A stretch of 64,000 nucleotides of DNA from Candidatus Gastranaerophilales bacterium (GCA_016280955.1 JAEEHV010000042.1:57551-121550), one strand, 5' to 3'. Shown: positions 14,897-24,562, numbered from the stretch's first letter. Notes: a model not told the origin generated them from the sequence alone. Numbers and translations are program-made.

Positions 14897-17581
14897 ATGA
14901 TTCACGGTTCAGGAAATTTTAACCCAAATTATTACGCAACTATCGTTAACAGATTAAAGAATTTGAGTGCAAAAAGCGATTCAGAAGTAACAGAGGCAGA
15001 AATAGAGAAAATTGCTGAAAAGGTTGTAGAATCTCAAAAAGAAGATAAGCCAACAGTAGATTTGGATGCTTATTTGAGAGAAGTAGAAAACCAATTAGTT
15101 ACTCAGCAAAATAATAATTTGAAAGCAGACTCAAAAGGTCTTCCACAAGGGCATATTGCTGATATGTCAGAGGATCTCCTTTATAAACTTTTAGATTTAG
15201 GTGTAATAAGTCTTGATGAAGATGGCCGTGTAAAATGCGATAGTGAAGGAGCACCAATCATAAATAAGGAAATCGCAAGCAGAATTGTTAATAAACAGGT
15301 CTCAACCTGGAATGAATTTGGGAAGGCTCTGTTAGACAACAGTTATAGCTACCTTGAAGATTTTAAAAACAGTTCTATTCCTGAAAATATTATTGAAAAA
15401 TATTTTGTGACGTATTTTTACGAGTTTGAATCAGAAGAAGCATATAACGCAAAAAAACAGAGTGATTTACGCTTCTCTTTAAATTTTGATGCAATAAACA
15501 AAGATTTTGCTGAATATTTGAAAGACCATAAAATTGAAACATTGGAAGATTTACGTTCTGCTATAGAATGGAATGCTGCAAATATTCAAAGTGTAAACCG
15601 TGAAATCGATGAATGGGTTGGTCAGAGCTCTGCTACAGGAGATTGCTGGCTAGTATCAGCAATTTTGTCACTTAACTCAACAGATGAAGGCAAAAAAATA
15701 ATTCACGATGCAATACAGCCTCAGGATGACGGCAGTTTCGTTGTAGAATTTAAAGGAGCAATCGATCCTGATGGCAATCCTGCAAAAATCAAGGTTACAC
15801 AAGAAGATATAAAACGATTCGATACAGATACAAATTACAAAGATCATTTTTCGAATGGTGACAATGACATGCTGGTTTTAGAAATTGCAACAAACATTTT
15901 GCATGAAAAAATTTCAAAAGGAGAAATTGTTGTTGCTCCTGAATTAGTTACTCTTGCAACTCAACCGGATTCGTTGGCATATAGTGACAACTTTATATCT
16001 TATTTAGAAGGATCGGATTCTTCAAGAATGATATATCTTATGACCGGCGAAGCAGCAGATTTGTACAAGTTCGATAATCACTACGATGATTTAACACGCA
16101 GTAAAATATACCAATTATTAGCTAATGCAGCAGAAAATCCTAATACAGTACTCCATTTTACACTGTTGGAAGGTTCGCACGAAGCAAATTGTACTGATGG
16201 AACAACTTATTCATTTAAATTAGATGAAGGTGAAGCTCATGCTTTTGCAATAGTTGGTTATAATGAAGTCAAAGGTAATAACGGACCTGATCCGGACAAA
16301 TCGACAGTTACATTTGTTAATCCGTGGAATTCTGAACAAAAATATACAGTATCCTGGAAAGAATTTGTAAATCTGGATATTGGTATTTTGGGTTCAACAA
16401 ACTTAACCGGTGTAAAAGACGGAACAACTCAAAAACCTGACGGACAATTGGTTCTTTCATATTTGAGGGATGATACGGATAAACTCACAAGTGATGCAGA
16501 ACAATTTTTAAGCGGTAATATGACCGTAGAACAATTAAAAGCTGTTCTAAAAAAGATAGATATTAATGATGTTAAAGTTCGTGAAACAGAAAAATATACC
16601 TATGTAGAATTTGTAGATCAGGATGGCAGCAATTGCACATTGGTTTGTGATAAAGAGGCTGTTAATGACAAAGTTACAGGCAAAGGCTATGGTGATGTAA
16701 AAATATTTTCAGGTGAAAACAGAACTATTGATGGTATTCAATTTACACCGGAAGAATTTGAAAAATATTTCATAAATGCTGCAACTTTTACATATAACAA
16801 CGTTGTTTATAATTGGGGCAATTTCTATCTTCCAAGTGAAGAATGGCCGGAAGGTGTAACAACTGCTGCTGAATTAAGAGCATATATTAACAACAATCCT
16901 GTAACACAGGGAGCTGAGACGGAAGACGGCGATGAGGTCTCTAATGAAAACCCTGATGATCCGGCAGTAGTAATTGAAACCCCGGAGGAAGCTGCTCAAA
17001 GACTTGAAAGAGAAGCTGCAATAGCTAAAATGATGAAAGAAATTAAAGGTATGAAATTTAAATCTATAGAAGATTTTGAAGCATACCTCAAAACGACATA
17101 CGGTGATCTTTCAAATTATCTTACTGTTGTTCAAGATTCTGACGATCCTCAAAATGTTTTAGTAGGTTATGAGAATAATAGTGGCAACTGGGTTATCACT
17201 AATGTTACATTAGATCCGAATGCACAATCAACGGAACCCGGTACATATCCGACACTTCAGGATGCTTTAAACGATATGAAATTACGTGAAACATTCTGTA
17301 AAGGTGTTTATTGTCAGCATCATAATCCGGACAGACCTGCAGGTGACTATACTCATCAAAGACATTTTGTATGGGATGAATCTCAGCATAAAATGATTGA
17401 ACTTCCGGGAGTTTATTTCCTCAGTCATGATGGTCATCAGGCAAAAGGTCTTGATGGTTACGAACAATTAATGGTATATCAGAAAGGATATAAATTTACC
17501 GATACACCCGGTGTCTATGAAAAAGACGGTGTAAAATTCACATTCAATAAAGAAAAATCAGAATTTGAACAGGTTAAATAA
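14897..17581 (+). CDS. Calpain-like (family C2) cysteine protease
   Basis: 894 residues from ATG 14897, chosen because AGAGGAG lies 10 nt upstream. A longer in-frame ORF starts at 14741 but has no Shine-Dalgarno. The central region matches the calpain core: C250 in Q-SSATGDCWLVSAILSL, H448 in GEAHAFAIVGY, and N475 in TFVNPWNSEQ. That order and H-to-N spacing are those of calpain triads. The N-terminal 240 residues are helical and charged. Residues about 785-894 form a domain shared with the 1502-residue protein at 29306. No signal peptide or Ca2+-binding EF-hands are seen. Bacterial calpain-like proteins are known but scattered; the substrate is unknown. Confidence 0.8.
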   Translation: MIHGSGNFNPNYYATIVNRLKNLSAKSDSEVTEAEIEKIAEKVVESQKEDKPTVDLDAYLREVENQLVTQQNNNLKADSKGLPQGHIADMSEDLLYKLLDLGVISLDEDGRVKCDSEGAPIINKEIASRIVNKQVSTWNEFGKALLDNSYSYLEDFKNSSIPENIIEKYFVTYFYEFESEEAYNAKKQSDLRFSLNFDAINKDFAEYLKDHKIETLEDLRSAIEWNAANIQSVNREIDEWVGQSSATGDCWLVSAILSLNSTDEGKKIIHDAIQPQDDGSFVVEFKGAIDPDGNPAKIKVTQEDIKRFDTDTNYKDHFSNGDNDMLVLEIATNILHEKISKGEIVVAPELVTLATQPDSLAYSDNFISYLEGSDSSRMIYLMTGEAADLYKFDNHYDDLTRSKIYQLLANAAENPNTVLHFTLLEGSHEANCTDGTTYSFKLDEGEAHAFAIVGYNEVKGNNGPDPDKSTVTFVNPWNSEQKYTVSWKEFVNLDIGILGSTNLTGVKDGTTQKPDGQLVLSYLRDDTDKLTSDAEQFLSGNMTVEQLKAVLKKIDINDVKVRETEKYTYVEFVDQDGSNCTLVCDKEAVNDKVTGKGYGDVKIFSGENRTIDGIQFTPEEFEKYFINAATFTYNNVVYNWGNFYLPSEEWPEGVTTAAELRAYINNNPVTQGAETEDGDEVSNENPDDPAVVIETPEEAAQRLEREAAIAKMMKEIKGMKFKSIEDFEAYLKTTYGDLSNYLTVVQDSDDPQNVLVGYENNSGNWVITNVTLDPNAQSTEPGTYPTLQDALNDMKLRETFCKGVYCQHHNPDRPAGDYTHQRHFVWDESQHKMIELPGVYFLSHDGHQAKGLDGYEQLMVYQKGYKFTDTPGVYEKDGVKFTFNKEKSEFEQVK

Positions 17582-17598
17582 TATAATTTTAAATCTGT

Positions 17599-17638
17599 AA
17601 AAAAGGAATTATCAGTATTTGCTGATAATTCCTTTTTT
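17599..17638. terminator. Bidirectional terminator, calpain-like gene and flagellin
   Basis: A perfect 17-bp stem (17599-17615 with 17622-17638) with loop TATTTG and T runs on both strands. It lies between two convergent genes. Confidence 0.95.
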
Positions 17639-17671
17639 GTTATTTATAAACTCCGTAATTAAGGAAAATTA

Positions 17672-19756
17672 TTAAAGTAACTGTATAGCAACACTGGGGG
17701 CCTGATTAGCTGTTGAAAGCAGTGTTGATGAAGCCTGTTGAAGTATTTGTGCTTTAATATAATTACTTGATTCGGTAGCTATATCAGCATCTCTGATTGT
17801 AGAAAGTGAGCCTGTTAACTTTTCTATAGCGGTTGTAGTTGTATCCAATGCACTTTCAAGTCTGTTTGTTACAGCTCCAAGTTTAGTAGATTTTTCCGAA
17901 AGCAAATCAAGAAAATCATTTAAAACGACATAATTACTTGAATCCTGAGCACCTTTCACAATAATTGAATTTAAGTTATAATTCAAACGTGTTTCTACAT
18001 CAAGCCTGCTTGATTCATCACCATTGATACCTATTTGCAGTGTTATTACACCAAGCTTACCTTCAATAACTCCTATATTACTCATTTGTGGTGTTAAATC
18101 ATGGCTTGAGTCATATATGTATGATGTAGTGTTGTTAGTTTCATTATAAAGTTCTTTTGCCCAACCGCCTATTTTACTTATATCCTGCTGGAACATTTCA
18201 CAAGATGTTACACTCAGTGATCCGTTACCGTAACTGATTATAGTTGAGCCGTTATTAACTTTCTCATACCATCCGACATTTCCGCCAATAAATGCTCCGG
18301 AGAGACCTTGACCTCTTACGGTAGAGTAGGATATTGAATCTTTAACTGTTACATTGCCGTCATATGTCTCAGCATTACCGATTAATCCACCGACAAGTTT
18401 ATTACCGGAAACACTACCCGTTGAGCAGCAGTTAGAAACCGTATTGGTTTTTGATAGACCGATAAGTCCGCCAATACTTATTTCACCTGATGTAATAGAA
18501 CTTGAAAAACAGTCCTTAATATCAGCCAAAGCTTTTCCGGCAAGCCCGCCTACGTTATTCTTTCCGGAAGAAGAGCCTGTTGATTTACTTTTTTCAACAA
18601 TGCCTTCAGTAAGTCCTACAAGTCCGCCGGTATTATTTTGTCCTGTTACTGTGCCGGTAGCAAAACAGTTTTTAATAAGTTCTGTCGTATATCCTACAAG
18701 ACCTCCGGTTTTATCGTTTCCTGTAACATTTCCTGTTGCATAACAGTTTGTAATGTAAGCATTAGACCTGCCAACCAGTCCGCCGGTACTATCACCGCCG
18801 TTTACACTAACTTTTGAATAACAGTTTGTCAGGGCTCCATCAGCCATACCAATTAAACCTCCGGTGCAGGTAGAACCTGAAACTGAACCTTCGACTCCGA
18901 CATTTTTGATGGAACTGTGGATATTTGCGTACCCAAATAAGCCCTGAAATTCTTTGTCAGGATTAGAAATATTTAAATGCGTAACGTTATGTCCATTTCC
19001 GTCAAAAACGCCCATAAATTTGTAGTCTGAGTTTGTCGAGTAGTCACCAATTGGTGTCCAGCTTTCACCGGATAAATCAATATCTGCACCCATGACAAAA
19101 GTTATACCGAGAGTTGCAACACCGGAATTAACCAAATCAGCAAGTTTCCGCAAGTCATTTATTGTAGAAACCTGATATGATGTTCCGTCAACAAAATTTG
19201 AAACATCAGCAACATGTGTCAGGGCATCAACCTGATCCTGAGAATGTGTTACGGGGTTACTTATAAATTCACCGTATTCACCGCTTACTGAGGCTGTACC
19301 TGATTTAATTGCCAGTGCTTCACTTGAAAGTTCAAATTCACATTTCAGTAGTGAGATACCGTTATATTCGGTAGTTTCATATATTCGGTTAATTTCGTCA
19401 ATTCTTGCCTGTATTTCAGAATTTATTGCCGCAATTGAATTCTCGCCGTACGTACCGTTTTGAGCCTGTGTTATCAGGTTATGGATTCTTTCGGCATGAG
19501 ATTGCATCAATGCTATTGACTCCTGTGCTGTCGATACCATGTCCATTCCGGCAGAGATGTTGTCACTGGCTACGTCATAGCTGGATAACTGGGATACCAT
19601 ATTTTCTGCAATAGAGTAGCCCGCAGCATTGTCAGAAGCATGATTAAGCTTATATCCGGTAGTCATTCGCTCTATTGCTGTATTAAGAGCATTTGTGGAT
19701 TTCGCCAAATTCTGCTGTACAAGTAGTGATTGTAGGTTTGTATTAATGCTTACCAA
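17672..19756 (-). CDS. Flagellin with GLUG-repeat central domain
   Basis: 694 residues from a TTG start with a consensus AGGAGGT 5 nt upstream. Residues 1-140 are a canonical flagellin N-terminal D0/D1 region (MVSINTNLQSLLVQQNL, RMTTGYKLNHASDNAAGYSI). Residues about 580-694 are the matching C-terminal D1/D0 (STIRDADIATESSNYIKAQI and a LL-terminated tail). Between them, where D2/D3 normally lies, about eight GLUG-type repeats occur, each with GGL(V/I)G and N-C-Y-A-T-G-x-V-x-G. GLUG repeats form beta-solenoids in surface adhesins and proteases. This predicts filaments decorated with an adhesin-like solenoid. No other flagellar gene is in the window. Confidence 0.93.
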   Translation of the reverse strand: MVSINTNLQSLLVQQNLAKSTNALNTAIERMTTGYKLNHASDNAAGYSIAENMVSQLSSYDVASDNISAGMDMVSTAQESIALMQSHAERIHNLITQAQNGTYGENSIAAINSEIQARIDEINRIYETTEYNGISLLKCEFELSSEALAIKSGTASVSGEYGEFISNPVTHSQDQVDALTHVADVSNFVDGTSYQVSTINDLRKLADLVNSGVATLGITFVMGADIDLSGESWTPIGDYSTNSDYKFMGVFDGNGHNVTHLNISNPDKEFQGLFGYANIHSSIKNVGVEGSVSGSTCTGGLIGMADGALTNCYSKVSVNGGDSTGGLVGRSNAYITNCYATGNVTGNDKTGGLVGYTTELIKNCFATGTVTGQNNTGGLVGLTEGIVEKSKSTGSSSGKNNVGGLAGKALADIKDCFSSSITSGEISIGGLIGLSKTNTVSNCCSTGSVSGNKLVGGLIGNAETYDGNVTVKDSISYSTVRGQGLSGAFIGGNVGWYEKVNNGSTIISYGNGSLSVTSCEMFQQDISKIGGWAKELYNETNNTTSYIYDSSHDLTPQMSNIGVIEGKLGVITLQIGINGDESSRLDVETRLNYNLNSIIVKGAQDSSNYVVLNDFLDLLSEKSTKLGAVTNRLESALDTTTTAIEKLTGSLSTIRDADIATESSNYIKAQILQQASSTLLSTANQAPSVAIQLL

Positions 19757-20034
19757 TTACACCTCCTTTTCCTCCTGTAATACGGAAGAAACTCCATAAT
19801 TAAGGAAATGTAATCAGTTCCGAATAAGTTATACAGCCGCAAAGTTTGTTCAAATTTCAAAGGCACAAAAGAAATTTGATAAAAATAATTAGCAGCTGTA
19901 TTATCTCTTGTTATATATTTCTCGCAATTGAATTTTATTAAATCTGAACGGCAAGCAGAACAAATTTCTTTAATACTGTCTATTAAAGTATAAGAGTTTA
20001 TTCTGTTATGTGCCTTCATTTTTAACGATACCAT
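19750..20034 (-). CDS. Small ORF upstream of flagellin, unknown
   Basis: 94 residues from ATG 20034, preceded by AAGGGA at 5 nt. It overlaps the flagellin start by 7 nt, and its last codons encode the flagellin Shine-Dalgarno, so translation of the two could be coupled. The sequence is rich in Ile, Tyr, Lys and Asn with four Cys (CSAC, C, C) and has no recognised domain. It might be a real small regulator or merely an ORF across the flagellin leader. I cannot decide from the sequence. Confidence 0.45.
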   Translation of the reverse strand: MVSLKMKAHNRINSYTLIDSIKEICSACRSDLIKFNCEKYITRDNTAANYFYQISFVPLKFEQTLRLYNLFGTDYISLIMEFLPYYRRKRRCNW

Positions 20035-20181
20035 AGTATTCCCTTACTAATTATATCATTCAACATGGTGTATATTCCACATATTTATAAATTCATAACA
20101 AAATATATACACATAAATTTACAAAAGTTTACAAAATTAGTTTTTACTAAAGAGTATAATTATTGTAAGATGTTTGATTTT

Positions 20182-20187
20182 TATAAT
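20182..20187 (+). promoter_or_regulatory. -10 box of ilvC
   Basis: TATAAT 17 nt before the ATG at 20205, with the Shine-Dalgarno AGGGGG between. No clear -35 at normal spacing. Confidence 0.45.
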
Positions 20188-20204
20188 ACATGCAGGGGGC
20201 AAAA

Positions 20205-21230
20205 ATGGATAAATTAAAAATATTTATGGATAAAGATATAGACACAGACCTTATTAAATCAAAAAAAATTGCTGTAATAGGTTTTGGTTCTCAGGGATAC
20301 GGTCAGGGGCTGAATCTGGTTGATTCCGGATGTGATGTAGTATTTGGCTTAAGACAGGGCGGAGTATCAGATACAAAAGCTAAAGATTACGGCTTAAAAA
20401 CAATGTCTATAGAAGATGCGGTACGGTATGCCGATATTGTTCAGATATTAATTCCTGATGAGGTGCAGGCAAAAGTTTATAAAGAACAAATAGAACCTAA
20501 TTTAAGAGCAGGACAGTATTTGATGTTTTCTCACGGATTTAATATTCATTATTCATATATAAAAGCACCTGACAATGTAAATGTTATTATGGTTGCACCA
20601 AAAGCTCCGGGACATACGGTAAGAAGTGAATATTTAAAAGGTCAGGGTGTGCCTTCTTTAATTGCGGTCGAGCATGATGTAAACGGTGATTCCCGTGCTG
20701 TTGCTCTTTCTTATGCTGCAGCTATCGGTTCCGGCAGAACAGGAATAATAGAAACATCATTCAGAGAAGAAACGGAAACTGATTTGTTTGGAGAACAAAC
20801 AGTTCTTTGCGGCGGGGTTGATTATTTAATTAAAACGGCTTTTGAAACCCTTGTAGAAGGCGGATACTCTCCTTACATGGCATATTTTGAAGTTTGCCAT
20901 GAACTGAAGCTGATTGTAGATTTAATATATGAGGGCGGAATAGAAGACATGCACTATTCTGTTTCAAATAATGCTGAATACGGTGATTATACCCGAGGTT
21001 GTAAAGTTATAGATTCATCAGTAAAAGATCGCATGAAAGAAGTCTTAAATCAAATTCAGAATGGCAGTTATGCAAAAGAATTTATGGATGAAATGACCTC
21101 CGGAGGAAAGAAATTCAGTAAATTAAGAGAGCAGTCAGGAGAGCATTTAATAGAAAAAACAGGTTCGGAAATCCGCTCATCTTTTAAATGGGGAAATAAA
21201 GACAAACTTATAGATAAAACCAGAAATTAG
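20205..21230 (+). CDS. ilvC: Ketol-acid reductoisomerase (class I)
   Basis: 341 residues from ATG 20205, which follows AGGGGGC; an in-frame ATG at 20190 lies before that site. N-terminal Rossmann motif GFGSQGYGQG (residues 26-35), NADPH loop LRQGG, FSHGFNIHY, the metal-site block LFGEQTVLCGG and E of FEVCHELKLI are all present. It catalyses the isomerisation and NADPH reduction of acetolactate or acetohydroxybutyrate in branched-chain amino acid synthesis. The usual GxGxxGHA His is replaced by Tyr, which is tolerated in some family members. No ilvB/ilvD nearby. Monocistronic. Confidence 0.96.
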   Translation: MDKLKIFMDKDIDTDLIKSKKIAVIGFGSQGYGQGLNLVDSGCDVVFGLRQGGVSDTKAKDYGLKTMSIEDAVRYADIVQILIPDEVQAKVYKEQIEPNLRAGQYLMFSHGFNIHYSYIKAPDNVNVIMVAPKAPGHTVRSEYLKGQGVPSLIAVEHDVNGDSRAVALSYAAAIGSGRTGIIETSFREETETDLFGEQTVLCGGVDYLIKTAFETLVEGGYSPYMAYFEVCHELKLIVDLIYEGGIEDMHYSVSNNAEYGDYTRGCKVIDSSVKDRMKEVLNQIQNGSYAKEFMDEMTSGGKKFSKLREQSGEHLIEKTGSEIRSSFKWGNKDKLIDKTRN

Positions 21231-21272
21231 AATTTACTTTTTCTTTTATAGGTTAAAAAATTCAGGTTAGGT

Positions 21273-22643
21273 TTAATTTAAGCCCGAAAGATATTCGTCA
21301 ATGGCCTTTGCTGCCTTTTTGCCGGCGCCCATAGCATTTATTGCATTTGATTCTCCGACAGGAGCAACATCACCGCCTGCAAAAATTCCCGGTACTGAGG
21401 TTTCTCTTGTTTCCGGATTTACTGTAAAGTATCCTTTGCGGTCAGTTTCAAAATTAATTTTATCTGTTTCTGCTGATTTTTGGATAATAGGATTAGGTCC
21501 TGTACCAAGTGCAACAATTACTGTATCTACATCCAAATCTACAAACTCTCCTGTTCCGACCGGCGAACGTCTGCCTGATTGATCGGGGGCACCAAGCTGC
21601 ATTATTTCAAATTGCATACCGTTAACTGCACCATCTTTGCTGTAAATCTGTTTTGGTGCTCTGAGAAACATAAATTGAACACCTTCTTCTTTTGCATGTC
21701 TTATTTCTTCAAGTCTTGCAGGTAATTCGGTTTCTGTTCTTCTGTAAACAATATAAACTGTCTTGAATCCGACACGAACAGCCGTTCTTGCAGCATCCAT
21801 AGCGACATTTCCACCGCCGATTACCGCAACGGTATTACCTACTTTAAGCGGTGTGGCTGTGCTTTCTTCATTTGCCTGCATAAGATTAACTCTTGTAAGA
21901 AATTCATTTGCAGAGAATACTCCGTTCAGGTTTTCTCCGGGAATATGCATCATCTTTGGCAGTCCTGCTCCGGAACAGATAAATATTGCATCAAATCCGT
22001 CATCTTTAAGTTGTTTTAGAGTTATGGATTTTCCGACAATAACATTTTTTTCAAATTTAACTCCCATATCTTTTAATGAATTTATTTCTCTGTCCAGAAC
22101 CGTACGTGGAAGTCTGAATGGCGGAATACCGTATCTGAGGACACCTCCGAATTTATGGAGAGCTTCAAATATTGTTACATCATGACCGGCTTTTCTAAGG
22201 TCTGATGCAGCCGTAATTCCGGCACAACCCGAACCGATAATTGCTACTTTTTTTCCTGTCGGTGTTATGCTTTCTTTTTTAGGTGTTGTGTTATCGCCTA
22301 CATATCTTTCCAAAGCACCGATTGCTACAGCTTCACTTTTTATACCGAGGATACATTGTCCTTCACACTGTCTTTCCTGTGGGCATACTCTGCCGCAGAC
22401 AGAAGGAAGCATGCTTGTTTGTCTGATAATTTCACCGGCTAGCTCAAGATTATCTTCTTTTACAGCTTTTATAAAATCAGGAATTTTAATATTAACGGGA
22501 CACCCCTGTACACATCTCGGATTTTTACAGTTCAAACATCTGGATGCTTCCAGTGCTGCCTGTTCTTTAGTGAAGTTTTCTTCTACCGCATTAAAATTAT
22601 TACGGCGGGTAATCTTATCTTGTTCGGAAGGTTTTTGACGCAT
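21273..22643 (-). CDS. gltA: NADPH-dependent glutamate synthase small-subunit homologue
   Basis: 456 residues. N-terminal [4Fe-4S] cysteines are C36, C39, C44 and C48 (CLNCKNPRCVQGC), followed by CGRVCPQERQCEGQC. The FAD-binding motif is GSGCAGITAASDLRKAGHDV, the NADPH-binding motif GGGNVAMDAARTAVRVG, and the C-terminal FAD block is GIFAGGDVAPVGESNAINAMGAG-KAA. The architecture is that of the stand-alone GltA family, which is also similar to NfnB. No large glutamate synthase subunit or NfnA lies adjacent, so the electron acceptor is open. It is the last gene of the likely lysA-cdaA-yitT-gltA run. Shine-Dalgarno GGAGAGAAG. Confidence 0.9.
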   Translation of the reverse strand: MRQKPSEQDKITRRNNFNAVEENFTKEQAALEASRCLNCKNPRCVQGCPVNIKIPDFIKAVKEDNLELAGEIIRQTSMLPSVCGRVCPQERQCEGQCILGIKSEAVAIGALERYVGDNTTPKKESITPTGKKVAIIGSGCAGITAASDLRKAGHDVTIFEALHKFGGVLRYGIPPFRLPRTVLDREINSLKDMGVKFEKNVIVGKSITLKQLKDDGFDAIFICSGAGLPKMMHIPGENLNGVFSANEFLTRVNLMQANEESTATPLKVGNTVAVIGGGNVAMDAARTAVRVGFKTVYIVYRRTETELPARLEEIRHAKEEGVQFMFLRAPKQIYSKDGAVNGMQFEIMQLGAPDQSGRRSPVGTGEFVDLDVDTVIVALGTGPNPIIQKSAETDKINFETDRKGYFTVNPETRETSVPGIFAGGDVAPVGESNAINAMGAGKKAAKAIDEYLSGLN

Positions 22644-22718
22644 ACTTCTCTCCTCAAAATGTTAATTAAGTTATTATAATAATTATACCAAAAAATTAAC
22701 ATTTTAGTAAAACAGAGT

Positions 22719-23612
22719 TTAATGTCCTTTGCGTTTTACCCTGACACCTTCAACTTCATGTACGGCCTCTGTAACAATAAAGGCTTTCGGATCGAGGGAA
22801 TGAACCAAATCTTTTAATTTAGGTATTTCGAATTTATTTACGACACAATATGTTAAGATTTTTTCCTGTCTTGAATATCCGCCCATTGTTTTTATATAAG
22901 TGACACTTGTATCAAGTTCTTTCATAATTGCTTCGCCGATTTCTCTGTGGTTTTCCGACACAATTCTTACCGATTTTGATTTATCCAATCCTTCCATAAC
23001 TGCATCAATAACTTTAGAGGCAATATAGTATGTTAAAATTGAATACAAAGCTCTGTCCCATCCAAGCAGAAAGCCTGCTCCTGTGTATATGAACAGATTA
23101 ATTATCATTAAAAGCTCTCCGACTGATATAAACCGAAGTTTTTTTGAAATGGTTATAGATAACATTTCAGTACCGTCAAGTGAAGCGTTATTCCTTAATA
23201 TCAACCCGACACCAAATCCAAGAATTATACCGCCGAATATAGCTGACAAAATTAAATCTTCGGTTACATGAAAACCGTGAAAAATATTTGTTGCAATTGC
23301 AAGCATAATATTGGCAAACAGGGTATTGATAACAAATTTGTACCCGAGTTTTTTCAGTGCAAGAAACATAAACGGCAGGTTAATGCAGACGATTAAAAGA
23401 CCTAAATTCCATTTTGTAATGTAATGCACCATCATTGAAATACCAATTACACCACCGTCAATGATATTGTTAGGTAATAAGAATGTTTCCAGTGCTGCAG
23501 CCGTTATAAATGCACCTATTGTAATAAAAAATGCACGAATTGTGTATTCTTTTGCAATTTCAGCCTTTGTTTTTTTTATAGGTTCGACTTTTTTCTTTTT
23601 AAGGAAAAACAT
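22719..23612 (-). CDS. yitT: YitT-family membrane protein (DUF161/DUF2179)
   Basis: 297 residues. After a basic N-terminus, about six hydrophobic helices include the conserved LLPNNIIDGGVIGISMM and GLGFGVGLILRNNASLDGTEML-type blocks (here GFGVGLILRNNASLDG). A soluble C-terminal DUF2179 domain (about 215-290: VRIVSENHREIGEAIMKEL, KILTYCVVNKFEIPKL) follows. YitT proteins are widespread and their transport substrate is not established. It lies 62 nt after cdaA in the same direction. Shine-Dalgarno AAGAGAA. Confidence 0.88.
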   Translation of the reverse strand: MFFLKKKKVEPIKKTKAEIAKEYTIRAFFITIGAFITAAALETFLLPNNIIDGGVIGISMMVHYITKWNLGLLIVCINLPFMFLALKKLGYKFVINTLFANIMLAIATNIFHGFHVTEDLILSAIFGGIILGFGVGLILRNNASLDGTEMLSITISKKLRFISVGELLMIINLFIYTGAGFLLGWDRALYSILTYYIASKVIDAVMEGLDKSKSVRIVSENHREIGEAIMKELDTSVTYIKTMGGYSRQEKILTYCVVNKFEIPKLKDLVHSLDPKAFIVTEAVHEVEGVRVKRKGH

Positions 23613-23674
23613 ATATTATTCTCTTTTCTTTGTTTTGGGATATTATTTTTTATTTGATTATAAGTGACAGGATT

Positions 23675-24562
23675 TTATACCTTTCCTCTTAAAATATCAA
23701 ATAAATTTTTATGTTTAGTTTGATTCTCTTCGTTTTGCTTAATGCCAAGTATTGATTCTAAATCTGTTTTTAAAGTTTTTAAATCATCATATTTTTTTAG
23801 CAAACCATCCATACATATTGAAACGTCACCGGTTTCTTCGGAAACAACAAGACAAGCCGCATCAGATACTTCTGACATTCCGATTGCAGCTCTGTGACGT
23901 GTACCGTATTTCCAACTCAGTTTAGGATCTTCAGTTAAAGGCAAAAGTACACCGGCAGAATTAATTTTATTGCCGCTTATAATCATAGCTCCGTCATGAA
24001 GCGGTGTATTTGGATGAAAGATTGTTAAAATAAGTTCTGCTGAAACTATAGCATCAAGTTTTGTTCCTACATCAGAATATATTTTTGAACCAAAATTTTT
24101 CTGAAATACAATCAGTGCTCCGGTTTTTGTTTTGGTAAGATACTTAACTGCTTCAATTGTTTCTTTTACAACGTCAACACTTTGTGTATTTGTATCATTA
24201 AAATCTGAGGAAAAAAGGGTTTTTCTTATAAATCCGGGTTGTCCGAGGTATCCGAGAAAACGTCTTAATTCCGGTTGAAATATTACAATTAAACTCAAAG
24301 CAATAAGTGCTACAAGTGATTTAAGGAAAAAACCCAAAATTTTGAGGTTAATAAGAATTAAAACTTCGCTGAAAATCCAGGCAAAAACCAAAAACAACAA
24401 CCCTTTAACTAATTTTTCCGATTGGGTATTCTGAATAAAATTACGGTAAAAAATATACAGAGTTGAAACAATTATAAAAATTTCAATGACGTTAATCCAC
24501 GTCAAAGACCAGTTAAGCGAACCAAAGGTGTAATGAATCCTAGCTAAAATCTCGTTTATCAT
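23675..24562 (-). CDS. cdaA: Diadenylate cyclase CdaA (c-di-AMP synthase)
   Basis: 295 residues. Three N-terminal membrane helices (about 20-95) are followed by a DisA_N catalytic domain with the DGA motif (190-192) and the GTRHRAAIG motif (RHR 222-224). It makes c-di-AMP from two ATP, a signal controlling potassium, osmolytes and cell-wall homeostasis. Its ATG overlaps the lysA stop by 4 nt (ATGA), so the two are translationally coupled. The usual CdaR regulator gene is not adjacent. Confidence 0.95.
   Translation of the reverse strand: MINEILARIHYTFGSLNWSLTWINVIEIFIIVSTLYIFYRNFIQNTQSEKLVKGLLFLVFAWIFSEVLILINLKILGFFLKSLVALIALSLIVIFQPELRRFLGYLGQPGFIRKTLFSSDFNDTNTQSVDVVKETIEAVKYLTKTKTGALIVFQKNFGSKIYSDVGTKLDAIVSAELILTIFHPNTPLHDGAMIISGNKINSAGVLLPLTEDPKLSWKYGTRHRAAIGMSEVSDAACLVVSEETGDVSICMDGLLKKYDDLKTLKTDLESILGIKQNEENQTKHKNLFDILRGKV

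Noticed and set aside
18354..18743. Plus-strand ORF of 129 codons and periodic nucleotide pattern opposite flagellin
   Set aside because: The periodicity is the complement of the GLUG repeats; not a CRISPR array, as there are no constant repeats with unique spacers.
21763..22185. Plus-strand ORF of 140 codons opposite gltA
   Set aside because: Shadow of a well-supported enzyme gene on the other strand.
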